Assembly: GCA_963845265.1 (NCBI GenBank) | Contig: CAWJRN010000014.1 | Location: forward strand, 124,001 to 188,000 | Direction of reading: 5' to 3' | DNA: 64,000 nucleotides | Source: DYRB01 sp963845265 | GTDB lineage: Bacteria; Pseudomonadota; Gammaproteobacteria; Chromatiales; Chromatiaceae | Part shown: in pieces, positions 35,572 through 44,267 of the stretch | Numbering within the stretch: position 1 is the stretch's first letter | Layout: each line of letters begins with the position of its first letter | Position numbers and translations under genes: made by a program | Notes under the pieces: generated by a model | Seen by the model: the letters and a program-made list of their open reading frames with translations, nothing else | Told to the model about the DNA's origin: nothing | Database searches by the model: none

Positions 35572-35602
35572 GCGATTTCGTGGTACGTCCCCTATTTCCG
35601 CC
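35572..35602. repeat. GATTTCGTGGTC repeat, copy 2
   Basis: GCGATTTCGTGGTACGTCCC is followed by CTATTTCCGCC. Confidence 0.7.
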
Positions 35603-35689
35603 GCGTCTTGAGTAGACCACCTCACTTCAATCCGGCTGCGGCGTCGCGGACACAGACGGTGACGTGATCGACGTTGCGGACCATGGATC

Positions 35690-35800
35690 CCCCTGCATCA
35701 GTTCGACGGCACGGGCCTTGACTGGCCCTGGCCGTCGATGACCACGTAGGTGAGGTTGGCCTCGGTGCCCTTCACCACCTTCGGCTCGGAGCATAGGAGG
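35690..35800 (-). pseudogene. Possible acyl-CoA thioesterase fragment
   Basis: On the minus strand the sequence KVVKGTEANLTYVVIDGQ continues to QSRPVPS, which resembles the core strand and RPVP ending of hotdog acyl-CoA thioesterases (YciA type). There is no start or further domain. The match is short and made by eye. Confidence 0.3.
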
Positions 35801-36528
35801 TTCAAACGCCACCTGCAAGGCGCAGCAAGGGCCAAAACGGGGCCAAGACCGGCCCGAAGTGCCTCGACGTGGGCACCTCTACCGCCGCACTGCGCTGGGT
35901 CGGCAGTTCCTGGATCGTCACACAGGGCGTGTCACAGCCTGACGGATAGGAAATCTAATTGTCCCTGGGAGCCCAGAGCCGTCCCCTACCTGACCCTAGC
36001 GGGGCGCGACGATCGGTCAAGGCCCCATCTAAGGGGCACACGGACCTCGCGGCCAGTGCAAGCGCGAACTTTGTCGAGCGATGGGACGAGATGTCGGGGC
36101 GCGGCGGGCAGGCGCGAGACGGGAGAGACGGCACCCTCTCGCGCAGGCGACGTCGGCTAACAGGTGATGCACTGATCGAACTCGAAGAGGGGCTCGTGCT
36201 GGCCGAGGAGGTCCCAGTCCCGCAACGGCGTCGTAGTATCATCCCAAGTGGGCGATTCGCGAGCGGGTGCCATCGACGACGTCAGTGAATAACAAGACGA
36301 CTCGCGCAATGTCCTCTCTGGGTCGCATTGCTGCCGTCGATGTTCGCAGAGCCGATGGCCGTTTTGGGTCGCTGACCGCCCCTTCGCGGACTTTTGGGGA
36401 CGAGCGTCTAGTCGATGGTCGCTGACCGGCTAGGAGCCGTCGCTCGGGTGCGGCAGTGCAGGGGCCGTAATGCGCTGTCAAGCAGCCGCAAGGGTCAAGG
36501 ACCGTGCAACGACAAGGCTCCGACTTCC

Positions 36529-36558
36529 GCGATTTCGTGATCCGTCCCCGATTACCGC
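36529..36558. repeat. GATTTCGTGGTC repeat, copy 3
   Basis: GCGATTTCGTGATCCGTCCC is followed by CGATTACCGC. Confidence 0.7.
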
Positions 36559-36595
36559 ATGGGCCGGGCCCAGCTTGACGCGGCACAATGCCCCC

Positions 36596-37012
36596 ATGAC
36601 CGACCGCCTCCTCGCCGACCTGACCCTGCTGCTGCACCTCGCCTTCGTGCTCTTCGCCGCCTTGGGCGGGGCCTTGGTGCTGTGGCGATGGCGTTTTGCC
36701 TGGCTGCACCTCCCCGCGGTCCTCTGGGGCGTGTTGGTGGAACTGACCGGCTGGGTCTGCCCCCTGACCTACCTGGAGCATCACTGGCAGCAGCAGGCGG
36801 GGCTGGCGGGCTACGAGGGCGGTTTCATCGAGCACTACGTGCTGCCCCTGATTTACCCCCCAGGCCTTAGCCGCGGGGGGCAGGTGACGATTGGCGTTCT
36901 GCTCATCCTGGTCAACCTGGGGCTGTACGCCTGGGCCTTGCGCCGCCACCGACACAGGGCCGCCACACTGGCCCCAGGCCCGCGGAGCAGCGACAATGGC
37001 CCCCATGATTGA
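36596..37012 (+). CDS. DUF2784 family small membrane protein
   Basis: The 138-residue protein begins MTDRLLADLTLLLHLAFVLF and has three to four membrane segments. DUF2784 hallmarks are the N-terminal LHLAFVLFAALGG, the Trp-rich WRWRFAWLHLPAVLWG and CPLTYLEHHW near residue 60. The function is unknown. A longer frame runs back to 36470 through the repeat, so the ATG at 36596 is chosen. It overlaps the start of the next small membrane-protein gene, suggesting coupling. Confidence 0.8.
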   Translation: MTDRLLADLTLLLHLAFVLFAALGGALVLWRWRFAWLHLPAVLWGVLVELTGWVCPLTYLEHHWQQQAGLAGYEGGFIEHYVLPLIYPPGLSRGGQVTIGVLLILVNLGLYAWALRRHRHRAATLAPGPRSSDNGPHD

Positions 37013-37457
37013 CACGATCTGGAGCTGGGCCGCGTCCAATGAGTGGCTGTTGGCGGGGCTGACCCTCGCCTCGGTGGCCATGTTCATCGGCTCCCTGCTG
37101 GCCCTGCCGTTCCTGGTGGCACGACTCCCGGCAGACTACTTCGCGGACCCCCGCCGCCACACCAGCAGGTTGCACCGGCTCCACCCCCTGGTCTACCTGG
37201 CGGTGCTGGTGCTCAAGAACCTGCTCGGCTGGGTGCTGGTGCTGGCCGGCATCGCCATGCTGGTCCTCCCCGGCCAGGGTCTGGTCACCATCCTCATCGG
37301 CCTGGTCCTCAGCGACTTCCCAGGTAAGTTCGCACTCGAACGCCGCCTGGCCTGCACGCCGGCGATCTTCAACGCCCTGAACTGGCTGCGCGGGCGGGCC
37401 GGTCACCCACCCCTGCAGGCCCCCCTCGACCGCGACGGCCGCCCCTGCGGCGGCTAG
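36996..37457 (+). CDS. PGPGW-like small membrane protein
   Basis: The 153-residue product has an N-terminal helix (EWLLAGLTLASVAMFIGSLL), an amphipathic linker, and a membrane region containing VLVLAGIAMLVLPGQGLVTI followed by LIGLVLSDFPGK. The LPGQG turn matches the small transmembrane PGPGW family. The start could be the ATG at 36996 or at 37005; both lie within the end of the DUF2784 gene, pointing to translational coupling. No function is known. Confidence 0.7.
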   Translation: MAPMIDTIWSWAASNEWLLAGLTLASVAMFIGSLLALPFLVARLPADYFADPRRHTSRLHRLHPLVYLAVLVLKNLLGWVLVLAGIAMLVLPGQGLVTILIGLVLSDFPGKFALERRLACTPAIFNALNWLRGRAGHPPLQAPLDRDGRPCGG

Positions 37458-37655
37458 GACGGCCGGATGGACGGCCTGGAGAAACCCTGGCCAGACCATG
37501 AAATCGCGAGCGTTGTTTGCGTCCCGACATCCCGTTCGTCTGTGATGAACGGTTCCCATCGCTGAGCTGGAACAAGGCGCAGCGCGGTGAGAGTCAGTTC
37601 CGGGTCGTGTGCCGGTGGGTCACGCAACCGGTCGGCCCGGATCCCTGAATGTGGC

Positions 37656-37731
37656 TGACCGACAGCACTCGGCCAGCAGCAGCTGCCTAGTTGCCCGGAC
37701 GCGGGGCCTGCAATTCGAGGTATAGCGGACG
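37656..37731. repeat. Dispersed repeat, copy 2
   Basis: This is the partner of the copy at 34944, with CTGCAATTCGAGGTATAGCG at its right end. Confidence 0.7.
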
Positions 37732-37824
37732 CTGGCTTTCCAAGCTACCCAGACGCCGGATGGCTTAGGTGACCCCTATTTCCCATCAGACACAACGGCC
37801 GGGACGGTGATCGACGCCGGTGAG

Positions 37825-37865
37825 GCGAAACCCATCGCATCCGAACGGCGCACAATGGGTTTCGC
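37825..37865. repeat. Inverted repeat GCGAAACCCAT/ATGGGTTTCGC
   Basis: Perfect 11-base arms (37825-37835 and 37855-37865) are separated by 19 bases, close to the end of soxYZ. It could terminate or stabilise the soxYZ mRNA or be another mobile palindrome. The rest of 37458-37880 holds no gene that I can see. Confidence 0.65.
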
Positions 37866-37880
37866 TACCGTTCTAGCGAT

Positions 37881-38699
37881 CTACGAGCCGACCTCGACCT
37901 GGGTTGAATCGCTGTTTCCGGAACCGTCCGTCCAGCGCAGACGAATGACGTCGCCTTGCTTCGCCTGCCGGATCTTGAACGATAAATAAGGATTCTCAGA
38001 CACTCCCGCGCTCCAGTCGCCGCTGAGCACAGTCTTGCCGTTGACCTCGGCCGTGACCTCCTGGATGAAATTGCCGGACACGGGCGCCCCCGGCGTCGCA
38101 GGCTTGCGCGGCGGCCTCGTCGGGTGAGTGATCAGGGCACGAACTAGCACACCACCGTCGACCTTGGTCGCCTTCATGCGAATGGTGTTAGTCACCTCGA
38201 CGTGCCCCTTTGAGTCACCCTCCGCCTCGGGGTCGCCACAGCCGGGGAGGCCGATTTCCACGTTCTTGGTGGCGCGATGTACTGTCTTGCCGGACATGAC
38301 CAAGGCGCTGACGTCACCCGACTCGGCCAGGCGTATGCGGGTTGCGACATAGGGCTCCAACGCCGGGTCCAGGCGAAAGAATGCGATCACCGGGTTGGGG
38401 TTTTTCTCCGCGACGATCGTAATGGATTCCACGTTGTCGAGGGTTGTGCTGACCGACAGTGGCACCACGTCCGCGCTATCCGCAATGCCTGGCACATCCA
38501 GCTTTACCGCTGGGTCTGGCATGCTTTGGGCGCTGCCCAGGACCGCGTCGACCGCGGCGGCTGGCGATGGAGCAAAGAAGGTCTGCGGCGGCAACGCCGC
38601 CCCAGCGCTACGGGGCACAAACAAGCCTACGGCCATGCTAGTCGACACGGCCACACTGCCCGCAGCCGCCCGGACAAACGTTCTACGTGTAATGCTCAT
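37881..38699 (-). CDS. SoxYZ fusion: periplasmic sulfur-carrier protein
   Basis: The 272-residue protein has a twin-arginine signal (MSITRRTFVRAAAG; cleavage likely after AGA). A SoxY-like domain (about residues 40-150) ends in EIGLPGCGDP with a single Cys, and a SoxZ-like domain follows (IRMKATKVDGGVLVRALITH to VIRLRWTDGSGNS). In standard SoxY the Cys sits in a C-terminal GGCGG arm; here it is internal, as in fused SoxYZ carriers. The gene carries no soxA, B or X neighbours here. The carrier would hold sulfur intermediates during thiosulfate oxidation. GGAGG spaced six bases favours the second of two ATGs. No Sox partner is visible in this window. Confidence 0.75.
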   Translation of the reverse strand: MSITRRTFVRAAAGSVAVSTSMAVGLFVPRSAGAALPPQTFFAPSPAAAVDAVLGSAQSMPDPAVKLDVPGIADSADVVPLSVSTTLDNVESITIVAEKNPNPVIAFFRLDPALEPYVATRIRLAESGDVSALVMSGKTVHRATKNVEIGLPGCGDPEAEGDSKGHVEVTNTIRMKATKVDGGVLVRALITHPTRPPRKPATPGAPVSGNFIQEVTAEVNGKTVLSGDWSAGVSENPYLSFKIRQAKQGDVIRLRWTDGSGNSDSTQVEVGS

Positions 38700-38907
38700 C
38701 ATAATCCTCCATCATCTTGATTATTATCACGAGTTTGCCGAGAGAATGACCTCCGGCCAGGGTCCATTGGCACCCCTTGTACCTACTGACCTTAGTATGT
38801 GATAGATCAGTAATCAAGAATGATTCGCATTATATATAGTCTGGGCAATTTCCAATCTGCACTCTCCCGCCGTTGTATTGGGCCGATGTCGTCCCGGGTA
38901 ATGCCGG

Positions 38908-39294
38908 ATGGTGGTCGGCGTCGAACTGGCCGAGGCGCTCAAGAAGCTGGTCCAGGAGGCCGCGCTGGGGCGCCAGCGCGACGAGAGCACCGGCCTCGAT
39001 CCCGAGACCCAGGTCTTCCTCGACCTGCTGCTTGCGGAGTCGGTCAGGGACCCCGCGGGGGAGGCGGAGGCTAGCGCCCAGCTCCGCGAGGTGGTCGTCG
39101 AGCTGGTCGATCACATCCGCCAGGAGATCGGCATCGTTGAGTTCTGGTCCAAGCCCCAGGCCAGGGACGGGCTGCGGGGCTGGATCTTCCAGACCCTGGA
39201 CGATGCCGACGCGCTGCCCTTCGGGCGGCTGGGCGCGGTGTCGGACAAGCTGATGGAGCTGGCCAAGGCTAATCATCACCGGCTGGTGGGGTGA
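38908..39294 (+). pseudogene. hsdR: C-terminal fragment of type I restriction subunit HsdR
   Basis: The 128-residue frame aligns with the helical C-terminal end of HsdR proteins: ELVDHIRQEIGIVEFWSKPQ, then LDDADALPFGRLGAVSDKLM and ELAKANHHRLVG. In-frame stop codons lie just upstream (TAA nine bases before the ATG), so the nuclease and helicase domains are gone. The next gene overlaps, as in type I restriction operons where a zinc metallopeptidase gene often follows hsdR. Confidence 0.6.
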
Positions 39295-39990
39295 TGGAAG
39301 CCCTAACTGTCGATGACCTGATCTTCGAGGTCCGGCGTAGCGCCCGGCGAACGACGGTGGAGATCACCGTCGACCGTGGCGGTGAGCTGATGATCTCCGC
39401 CCCGCCGGGAGTGGACCACGAGCTGCTGGCCGACTTCGTGCGGGAAAAACGGTTCTGGCTCTACACCAAGATGGCCGAGAAGGAGGCCCGTCAACAGTCC
39501 CTGGACGTCAAGGAGTTCGTTAGCGGTGAGGGCTTTCCCTATCTCGGGCGCAGCTACCGACTGCTGCTCGTTGACGAGCAGGACGTGCCGCTCAAGCTGG
39601 AGGCGGGTCGGTTCAAATTATTGGGGTCTCGCGCCCCACAGGGTCGCGAGCAGTTCGTGCGCTGGTATACGGACCACGCCAGGCACTGGCTGCAGCGGCG
39701 GGTGAAGGGCTGGGCTTCCCGGATGGGTGTTGCGCCCAAACGGGTGGAGGGTGCATGACCTGGGCTTCCGCTGGGGCTCCTGCGGCCAAGCCGGGGCCGT
39801 GAACTTCCATTGGGCCGCGATCACCCTCCCCGCCAGTGTGGTCGACTACGTCATCGTCCATGAGCTGGCCCACCTCTTGGAGCCCAATCACACGCCTGAG
39901 TTCTGGCTGCGGGTGGGGCGGGCGCTGCCGGAGTATGACCAGCTTAAGGCTTGGCTCGCCAAGCACGGTGGTCGTCATACCGTGCTATGA
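39294..39990 (+). pseudogene. YgjP-like (DUF45) zinc metallopeptidase, frameshifted
   Basis: The first frame (about residues 1-152) ends at MGVAPKRVEGA. The neighbouring frame carries on as VHDLGFRWGSCGQAGAVNFH and VIVHELAHLLEPNHTPEFW, where HELAH is the zinc motif. One extra G in GAGGGTG near 39748 explains the break; KRVEVHDLGFRWGSC would be the restored join. Restored, it would be about 230 residues, the usual length. It overlaps the hsdR fragment's stop. Confidence 0.8.
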
Positions 39991-40397
39991 AGTTGAACTG
40001 CTGTCCGCGAAAGGAAACAAGACCTGGCACCTTGTCCGGGTTTGGGCAAAGGCCAGCGCTGGCGGATTGCAAGGGTGTTCCGATCAGGGGGCGAGTGGGG
40101 CAGGGCGCGGGCGCTTATCCCATGCTCCCGGCAGACGGCCATGGCGTCCGGATAGGCGCCGAGGTTGGCCGACTCGGTCCGGACCTTCATGTTGCTGGTG
40201 TAGACATAGCAGGGGCGACCCTTGAAGCGATTGCCCAGCTCGCGCAGAAGGTTCCCGCAAATCAGGTTATGGGCCTCTGAGCCACCAGCCATGGCGAAGA
40301 TCTCGCCGTCCACGTACTCGCTACGGCCTTGGGTTGCGGCGCGCTCGGCGGCGAGCCAGTCATCGAAGTGGATCTTGCGCCTGGGCTGAAGGGACAT
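39975..40397 (-). CDS. Uma2-family putative endonuclease, C-terminally truncated
   Basis: The N-terminal part (HFDDWLAAERAATQGRSEYV; GEIFAMAGGSEAHNLICGNL; YVYTSNMKVRT) is a clear Uma2/DUF820 protein of the PD-(D/E)XK superfamily. After LGAYPDAMAVCREHG the sequence no longer resembles the family, whose members continue with conserved EVLSPST-type residues. A shift or replacement has therefore removed the second half of the nuclease core. It overlaps the metallopeptidase remnant on the opposite strand by 16 bases. Confidence 0.65.
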   Translation of the reverse strand: MSLQPRRKIHFDDWLAAERAATQGRSEYVDGEIFAMAGGSEAHNLICGNLLRELGNRFKGRPCYVYTSNMKVRTESANLGAYPDAMAVCREHGISARALPHSPPDRNTLAIRQRWPLPKPGQGARSCFLSRTAVQLHSTV

Positions 40398-40514
40398 GTC
40401 GGATTCCTAAGTCTTGATCGCAGGGCGATTATAGAACTCGAGTGACCGGCTTGGAGCGAACCGCGCCTGCACGCTGCCGACGAGGGCCGCGGTGGCCATG
40501 CATCTGACGGACCT

Positions 40515-41342
40515 TCAGATACACCCAAGCATCAGCTCCACCAGGTCTCGGTGCTCGTCGTGGGCGCGATGGGCCGCATAGGCGCGCATCTCGAACTCCG
40601 GCGCGTCCGCGACCGGGAAGAGTCGACCGGCCGCCAGGTCGGGCTCGACCAGGGTGCGCGGCAGATAGGCACCGCCACCGCAGGTGAGCAGCAACTGGTG
40701 CGCCACCCGACCCAGATTGCTGCGGGCCGCGGCGGGGGGGCGGCGAGGGAAGTGACGGTGGTGTTCGCTGCTGAAGCCCGTTCCCCAGTCGACCAAGACA
40801 TAGCCGTCCGCAAGGGTCTCCTCGACCCCGCGCTCCGGCCGGGACGAGACCAATATCAGCTCGACTGCCCCGAGCTCCCGCAGCACCAGGTCGGCGATCT
40901 GCGGCGGGCTGTACAGAAAGCCCAGATGCAGCTCGCCTAGGGCCAACTTCTCGGCAATGCGCGCCGCCGACCTGACCTCCACCCAGGGGGCGATCTGGGG
41001 CAACTCGGTGCGCACCCGGTGCAGCCAGTCCTGCAAGAAGAGGTCCCAAAAGCTCGCTACCCCCGCCACCGTCACCGGCGAGCGGTCGTCCAGGGCGACG
41101 TGCTTCTGGGCGCGGTCTATGGTCTCGACGATGGTGATGGCGTGACGCAGCAGGCGCTCCCCGGCGGGGGTGAGCTGCACCCGCTGGCTGTTGCGGCTGA
41201 GCAGGCTGCGGCCCATCTCCCCCTCAAGCAGGCGCACCCGGGCGCTGACCGCCGAGGGGGTGACGCAGAGGTTCTGCGCTGCCCGGGTGAAGGAGCGCAT
41301 GCGGTAGACCTCGATAAAGGTGCGTAACAGCTCGGTATCCAA
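40515..41342 (-). CDS. LysR-family transcriptional regulator
   Basis: The 275-residue protein has the LysR winged helix-turn-helix at residues 1-60 (MDTELLRTFIEVYRMRSFTR, CVTPSAVSARVRLLE) and a periplasmic-binding-like effector domain (VTVAGVASFWDLFLQDWLHR; LHLGFLYSPPQIADLVLREL). It is divergent from the small membrane protein and TauE/USP genes and probably controls them; LysR regulators usually sit opposite their target. The intergenic DNA contains A/T-rich half sites but no clear palindrome. The ligand is unknown. Confidence 0.9.
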   Translation of the reverse strand: MDTELLRTFIEVYRMRSFTRAAQNLCVTPSAVSARVRLLEGEMGRSLLSRNSQRVQLTPAGERLLRHAITIVETIDRAQKHVALDDRSPVTVAGVASFWDLFLQDWLHRVRTELPQIAPWVEVRSAARIAEKLALGELHLGFLYSPPQIADLVLRELGAVELILVSSRPERGVEETLADGYVLVDWGTGFSSEHHRHFPRRPPAAARSNLGRVAHQLLLTCGGGAYLPRTLVEPDLAAGRLFPVADAPEFEMRAYAAHRAHDEHRDLVELMLGCI

Positions 41343-41607
41343 GAGAAATATCCGTCAGCCCAAATTGAGGCGATGAATTATATGCGAAAACAGTGATGTA
41401 CAAAAACGTTTCACGAGCCCTGGAGTAACTTTCGCTTTTGTTGTTGTGGTACTACCGCTACTCTGACCGGGTTATTTCATGACCCGGAGGCGTCCGACGC
41501 GACGCCGATGCCAGCTCGCCGGCCTTGCAGGCCGGGATCGGAGGGCCCCGGGTTGCCTTGCCCTGCCGAACCCATCGACCGACCCCCGGGTCAGGAGTTG
41601 TGCACCC
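41343..41607. promoter_or_regulatory. Divergent regulatory region between LysR and the TauE/USP genes
   Basis: This 265-bp gap is A/T-rich next to the LysR gene (41345-41460: AATTATATGCGAAAACAG, TTTTGTTGTTGTGG). That fits a LysR binding region and promoters in both directions. No exact operator can be named. Confidence 0.4.
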
Positions 41608-41859
41608 ATGAGCGTTTCCAGCAGAGGCGGTTCATCCCGCGCCCTAGTCGTCACCCTGGTCCTCGGCGCCGTCAGCGCCGGGCTCTATTTCTTGTTGTTC
41701 CTCTTCTCGGCGCAGCTTACCGAGCTGGCGGCCCTGACCCGCCAGGGGGACAAAATCTACGCCCTGGTACCTCTGGTCGTGGCCATGGTCTTCTCCCTGG
41801 TGCACGGGGCCTTCACCGGTCAGTTCTGGGACCTGCTTGGCCTGCGCGCCAAGAAGTAA
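41608..41859 (+). CDS. Small membrane protein upstream of the TauE/USP exporter
   Basis: The 83-residue protein has two hydrophobic helices: ALVVTLVLGAVSAGLYFLLF and ALVPLVVAMVFSLVHGAFTG. A longer frame from 41479 begins in low-complexity DNA, so MSVSSRGGSSRA is preferred. It lies 18 bases before the TauE/USP gene and is probably its small partner subunit. I do not recognise a named family. Confidence 0.65.
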   Translation: MSVSSRGGSSRALVVTLVLGAVSAGLYFLLFLFSAQLTELAALTRQGDKIYALVPLVVAMVFSLVHGAFTGQFWDLLGLRAKK

Positions 41860-41877
41860 GGGAGTCGCACAGCAGTC

Positions 41878-43827
41878 ATGGAAAACATCAACTTCATCGA
41901 CCTGACCTTCACCACCTCGGTGATCCTGTTCCTGGTCGGCTTCATCGGCGGCATGGTGAGCGGCTTCATCGGCTCCGGCGGGGCCTTCGTCCTGACCCCG
42001 GCCATGATGAGCCTGGGGGTCCCGGCCGTGGTCGCTGTGGCCAGCAACATGGCCCACAAGTTCCCCAAGGCCCTGGTGGGGGCGCACAAGCGCCACAAGT
42101 ACGGGCAGGTGGACATCAAGCTCGGCGTCGTCCTGGGCATTTTTGCCGAGGCCGGGGTCCTGTTCGGCAAGCACGTCATGGTCGGTATCCGCGAGACCTT
42201 CGGGGCCGCTGGGACCAACCTCTACGTGTCGGCTGTCTTCGTGGTGGTGCTAGGCATCGTCGGCGGCTTGGTGCTGCGCGACGCCATCCGCGAGAAGCGC
42301 GGCGAAAACGTCAAGCAGGACACGCCCAAGGAGCTGACGCCCCTCGTGCGCTGGGTGCGCGGTCTGGAGATCCCGGGCACCATGATCTACTTCAAGAGCA
42401 TGGACGCGCGGGTCTCGTTCCTGGTCCTGGCCCCCATGGGCTTCGCCACCGGCCTGCTGGCCGCCACCATCGCCGTCGGCGGCTTCATCGGCGTGCCGGC
42501 CATGATGTATCTGCTGGGCCTGCCGGCCCTGGTGGCCAGTGCCACCGAGCTGGTCATCGCCTTCGTCATGGGGATGGGCGGCAGCTTCTTCTATGCCCTG
42601 GAGGGCTTCGTCGATATCCGCCTGTCCATGATCATCCTGGCCGGCTCCCTGTTCGGTATCCAGATCGGCGCCATCGGGACCACTTATGTGAAGGACCATG
42701 TGGTCAAGTTCGTCATGGCCGCCATCATGCTGCTGGTCCTGGCCAGCCGCTTCTTCTACATCCCCGGCTATCTCTCCGAGCTGGGCACCCTGTCGGACCT
42801 TGGCGAGGGCACCCGCGGCCTGCTCGATGGCATGGGTCAGGGTGTCCTGGCCTTCGCCCTGATCTTTGGGGCCGCGATGATTCTGCATGCCCTCTACAAG
42901 GGGATGCGCGAGCACCGGCTGGCCCTGGCCACCGCCGAGGCTGCGCCCGCGGTAGCCTCTGCTCCCGCGAGCGCCGAGGCCGGCGCCCAGCTCTCCCCGG
43001 TGGGACGCTTCGAGCGCTTCCTGGTGGCTACCGACGGCTCCGAGTTCAGCGCCGCCGCAGTGCGCGAGGCCATGAGCATGGCGGGCAAGTGCGGGGCGCA
43101 GTTGCATGTGATGTCCCTGGTGGCCACGGGTGTGGAGCACGAGGCCCTGGGCGAGTCCATCCTCAAGCAGGAACTGGAGACCGCCCAGGCCCACCTGGAT
43201 GGGATCAAGGCCGAGGCGGATGCTGCCGGCCTGGCCTGCGAGACCCATTTGATCCAGGGCAACCAGATCGACCGGGAGATCGTGGAGCTGGCCGAGCGGG
43301 TGCGTGCGGATGTGATCGTCATGGGTCGACGCGGTCGTCGTGGCCTGGCGCGCCTGATGCTGGGGCATGCGACCGCCCAGGTCATCGGTCAGGCCCACTG
43401 CAATGTGTTGGTGGTGCCAAGGGCGGCCCATGTGGAGGGGCGGCACCTGGTGTTGGCCACCGATGGCTCGCGTTTCGCCGAGACCGCCGCGGTTACCGCC
43501 GGGGCCCTGGCCAAGGTGTGCGGGACGGCCGTGACCGTCACCTCCGTCACCAATGCCAGCCACAGCCCGGAGCGTCGGGCCGAGGCCCAGGCGGCGGTGG
43601 ATCGGGTGGTCGGCCACATGCAATCGCAGGGCGCCAAGGCGGATGGCAGGCTGCTCGAGGGCGAGCCGGCCGGGGCCATCGTCGGGGTGGCCCGGGAGTG
43701 CTCGGCGGACCTGATCGTGACCGGCAGCCACGGTCGCACGGGTCTGGAGCGGGTGCTGATCGGGAGCGTCTCAGAGCGTATCTTGAATGACACGCCATGC
43801 GCCGTGCTGGTGGTTAAGGCCGCCTGA
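41878..43827 (+). CDS. TauE/SafE anion exporter fused to two universal stress domains
   Basis: The 649-residue protein begins with a TauE/SafE membrane half (residues about 10-345), with the family's repeated glycine-rich helices (FIGGMVSGFIGSGGAFVLTP; GLLAATIAVGGFIGVPAMMY). An Ala-rich linker leads to two UspA-like domains. The first (FERFLVATDGSEFSAAAVRE) has a GRRGRRGLARLMLGHA nucleotide loop. The second (LVLATDGSRFAETAAV) has the canonical GSHGRTGLERVLIGS ATP-binding motif. TauE/SafE proteins export sulfite or sulfonates; the Usp tail suggests ATP or adenylate sensing. It ends in a strong terminator. Confidence 0.85.
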   Translation: MENINFIDLTFTTSVILFLVGFIGGMVSGFIGSGGAFVLTPAMMSLGVPAVVAVASNMAHKFPKALVGAHKRHKYGQVDIKLGVVLGIFAEAGVLFGKHVMVGIRETFGAAGTNLYVSAVFVVVLGIVGGLVLRDAIREKRGENVKQDTPKELTPLVRWVRGLEIPGTMIYFKSMDARVSFLVLAPMGFATGLLAATIAVGGFIGVPAMMYLLGLPALVASATELVIAFVMGMGGSFFYALEGFVDIRLSMIILAGSLFGIQIGAIGTTYVKDHVVKFVMAAIMLLVLASRFFYIPGYLSELGTLSDLGEGTRGLLDGMGQGVLAFALIFGAAMILHALYKGMREHRLALATAEAAPAVASAPASAEAGAQLSPVGRFERFLVATDGSEFSAAAVREAMSMAGKCGAQLHVMSLVATGVEHEALGESILKQELETAQAHLDGIKAEADAAGLACETHLIQGNQIDREIVELAERVRADVIVMGRRGRRGLARLMLGHATAQVIGQAHCNVLVVPRAAHVEGRHLVLATDGSRFAETAAVTAGALAKVCGTAVTVTSVTNASHSPERRAEAQAAVDRVVGHMQSQGAKADGRLLEGEPAGAIVGVARECSADLIVTGSHGRTGLERVLIGSVSERILNDTPCAVLVVKAA

Positions 43828-43881
43828 TCTCGGTCCCTCGTCGAACCGGTGGGGCGGTGATGCCCCACCGCTGTCACATCC

Positions 43882-43917
43882 AGCCCCCGGCGGTGATTTC
43901 GCCGGGGGCTTTTTCTT
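43882..43917 (+). terminator. Intrinsic terminator after the TauE/USP gene
   Basis: AGCCCCCGGCG pairs perfectly with CGCCGGGGGCT around a seven-base loop, followed by TTTTCTT. A second hairpin (GTGGGGC/GCCCCAC) lies just before it. Confidence 0.92.
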
Positions 43918-43995
43918 GTCAGCGCAGCACGCGCCGAGCGTTGACGCTTCCCAATAAGTCAGGGCACCGCGAGGTCGCGTCTCGATAGTCCTTGG

Positions 43996-44126
43996 AACCG
44001 CAGATGACTCAGATGTCCGCAGATAGAACACATGAGAGTCCACGGCTTAATCAGGACACCCTGGTCACCCGCCGGGCCAGGCGGATGTTGAGAGCAACAC
44101 ACTGAGACATCTGCGTTTATCTGCGG
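43996..44126. repeat. Inverted repeat with CCGCAGAT arms
   Basis: The left arm (AACCGCAGATGACTCAGATG, 43996) contains two CCGCAGAT-like blocks. The right arm (ACATCTGCGTTTATCTGCGG, 44106) is their inverted counterpart. About 80 bases lie between. CCGCAGATgacGCAGAT-type palindromes are common in related genomes. Region 43828-44267 holds no gene. Confidence 0.75.
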
Positions 44127-44174
44127 AATCGGCGGTTGAACTGCTCTTTCCAGGATAATCCGGGGTGATCTCGT

Positions 44175-44250
44175 TGGGCGGACCAAGGAGCGCAGCGACG
44201 GATCCGCCGATGCCGGTCATTGTGGTGGGTCCGCTTCGCTTGACCCACCC
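44175..44250. repeat. Dispersed double hairpin left of the DUF971 gene
   Basis: GGCGGACC pairs with the matching GGATCCGCC (one G-T), and GGTGGGTC with GACCCACC across CGCTTCGCTT. A related element lies on the other side of the DUF971 gene. Confidence 0.75.
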
Positions 44251-44267
44251 TACAGGTGCCAGGGTGC

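Larger units (their letters stand above)
34764..36595. other. Repeat-rich, gene-poor region with toxin and enzyme remnants
   Basis: No intact gene is evident over 1.8 kb. The stretch holds three copies of the GATTTCGTGRTCYGTCCCC-type repeat, one copy of a longer dispersed repeat (34944), a broken PIN-domain toxin gene and a possible thioesterase fragment. It looks like an accumulation zone for mobile palindromes next to the carbon island. Confidence 0.6.
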
